From NCBI GenBank assembly GCA_964585385.1, contig CAZPDP010000001.1, positions 193,293 through 257,292 on the forward strand: a stretch of DNA of 64,000 nt. Reading direction: 5' to 3'. Source of the stretch: JAGXLC01 sp964585385 (GTDB lineage: Bacteria > Bacteroidota > Bacteroidia > Bacteroidales > UBA12077). The notes below the pieces were generated by a model. That model saw nothing but the letters and a program-made list of their open reading frames with translations, was not told the origin of the DNA and did no database searches. This document shows positions 63,435 to 64,000 of the stretch, piece by piece. Within the stretch, counting starts at the first letter, position 1. Every line of letters begins with the position of its first letter. The translations under genes were made by a program, and so were the position numbers.

Positions 63435-63824
63435 CTATACCTTGTCATATGCAAGTCTTGTATTGCGGGCAATTTTTGCATTTTGTACTACATTATCAAC
63501 GTCTTCATGGCCCACGGGTTTGAGTAAATACCCGGATACTTCGGAGGCTGCCATTTTTACGGTATCATCGAGGTGGTAGGAGGTGATGAATACACAGGAT
63601 TGATCTTGCAGGGATTTTATTTGTAGCCAATAGATAGCTCCGTTGTTCTCCATTGTGGCCATGTCAACAATTATAATCGCGGGTGGCTGATTATTGATGA
63701 AGGCCATTGCATTACTAAATTCTTTAAAGGTTCCGGTTATTTTAATTTTCTTATTCCTGTTGAAGAATGAATACAGCACAGCAAGGGACTTGTTTTGGCG
63801 GTCAATGAGAACTGTTGAATACAT
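63435..63824 (-). CDS. Single-domain response regulator (CheY-like receiver)
   Basis: A 129-residue receiver domain without output domain. The phospho-acceptor Asp is in IIIVDMAT (about residue 54), the switch Ser/Thr in FITSYH and the Lys in YLLKPVG (KP motif). The acidic pair at the first strand is reduced to a single Asp (VLIDRQN), so phosphorylation may be weak or the domain may be an atypical receiver. It carries its own locus operator and precedes the lipoprotein gene, so it may signal to the locus but cannot by itself bind DNA. Confidence 0.8.
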   Translation of the reverse strand: MYSTVLIDRQNKSLAVLYSFFNRNKKIKITGTFKEFSNAMAFINNQPPAIIIVDMATMENNGAIYWLQIKSLQDQSCVFITSYHLDDTVKMAASEVSGYLLKPVGHEDVDNVVQNAKIARNTRLAYDKV

Positions 63825-63867
63825 GGCTTACAATGTTAAATACATTAAACGGATTTTATTGACATTG

Positions 63868-63916
63868 TAAAATTACAGTGCGGAATGCATTGAGTCAATA
63901 CCTGAATTTGGGTATT
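63868..63916 (-). promoter_or_regulatory. Operator-promoter C (response regulator)
   Basis: Minus strand: A-tract, AATACC-N8-GGTATT (63916-63897) ending in TTG (63898-63896), 20 bases, TAATTTTA (63875-63868; one mismatch). Expected leader to the ATG at 63824 is about 37 bases. Confidence 0.75.
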
Positions 63917-63943
63917 TTTTGGATTGCGGCTGAGGAATTAAGA

Positions 63944-63964
63944 ATGAATTATGAATTATGAATT
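63944..63964. repeat. Three tandem ATGAATT heptamers
   Basis: Perfect 7-base repeats (63944-63950, 63951-63957, 63958-63964) upstream of the response regulator operator. No function is seen. Confidence 0.6.
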
Positions 63965-64000
63965 GGATAGTCGCGAACTCCTTTTTCTAATGGTAAAATC

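Overview
The window is chromosomal DNA from a member of the Bacteroidota. The evidence is AT-rich non-coding DNA, promoter-like TAnnTTTG boxes, few Shine-Dalgarno sites, secreted proteins ending in a type IX secretion system (T9SS) type A sorting domain, an S9B dipeptidyl peptidase, PorE-like OmpA/PD40 proteins and SiaB/SiaC-type genes. A marine or saline Marinilabiliales/Salinivirga-like organism is a guess. No tRNA, rRNA, CRISPR array, insertion sequence or prophage was seen.

Left part (1-37.9 kb): a mostly ordinary housekeeping mosaic. It holds the 5' part of an acyl-CoA (methylcrotonyl-type) carboxylase beta subunit, a PHP phosphoesterase, a peroxiredoxin, a zinc alcohol dehydrogenase, a CHAD protein, a MATE exporter, a dipeptidyl peptidase and a sodium/solute symporter. 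A secreted-lipoprotein/exported-protein/ABC-transporter operon follows (11976-16460). Next come a SiaB kinase/SiaC phosphoprotein pair, a THUMP RNA methyltransferase, an SDR-DUF2867 protein, a flavinylated mini-protein, a phosphodiesterase, RsmE, an ECF sigma factor and UvrA. A second, diverged copy of the lipoprotein/exported-protein pair lies at 26018-27407. It is followed by an exonuclease/GIY-YIG fusion, a T9SS sorting-domain pseudogene, an FNR-type reductase, a DoxX-like protein, an M1 peptidase, a P1 peptidase, a racemase, a sorbosone-dehydrogenase-like protein and a hemerythrin.

Right part (38.0-64 kb): one co-oriented minus-strand locus that looks like the special content of the window. 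From upstream to downstream it encodes a single-domain response regulator, a secreted lipoprotein, a 5037-residue T9SS-exported surface protein, a secreted TPR-CHAT protease-like protein of 1301 residues, a PorE-like PD40/OmpA protein and a 738-residue exported protein. The giant protein is built as [LRR-Ig]x2, [LamG]x2, CBM9-like, CBM20/48-like, [CARDB-MAM-CARDB-propeller]x2, PKDx19, dockerin-like, cohesin-like, Ig-like x2 and sorting domain.

Four genes or operons of this locus share the same upstream architecture. Each has an A-tract, the inverted repeat AATACC-N8-GGTATTG, exactly 20 bp, then a TAnnTTTG-like box. The inverted repeat overlaps the -33 position, so the locus reads as a small regulon controlled by an unidentified DNA-binding factor. 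A working model (inference) is a regulated cell-surface adhesion system: giant multi-lectin adhesin, periplasmic CHAT protease and peptidoglycan-anchored OmpA partner.
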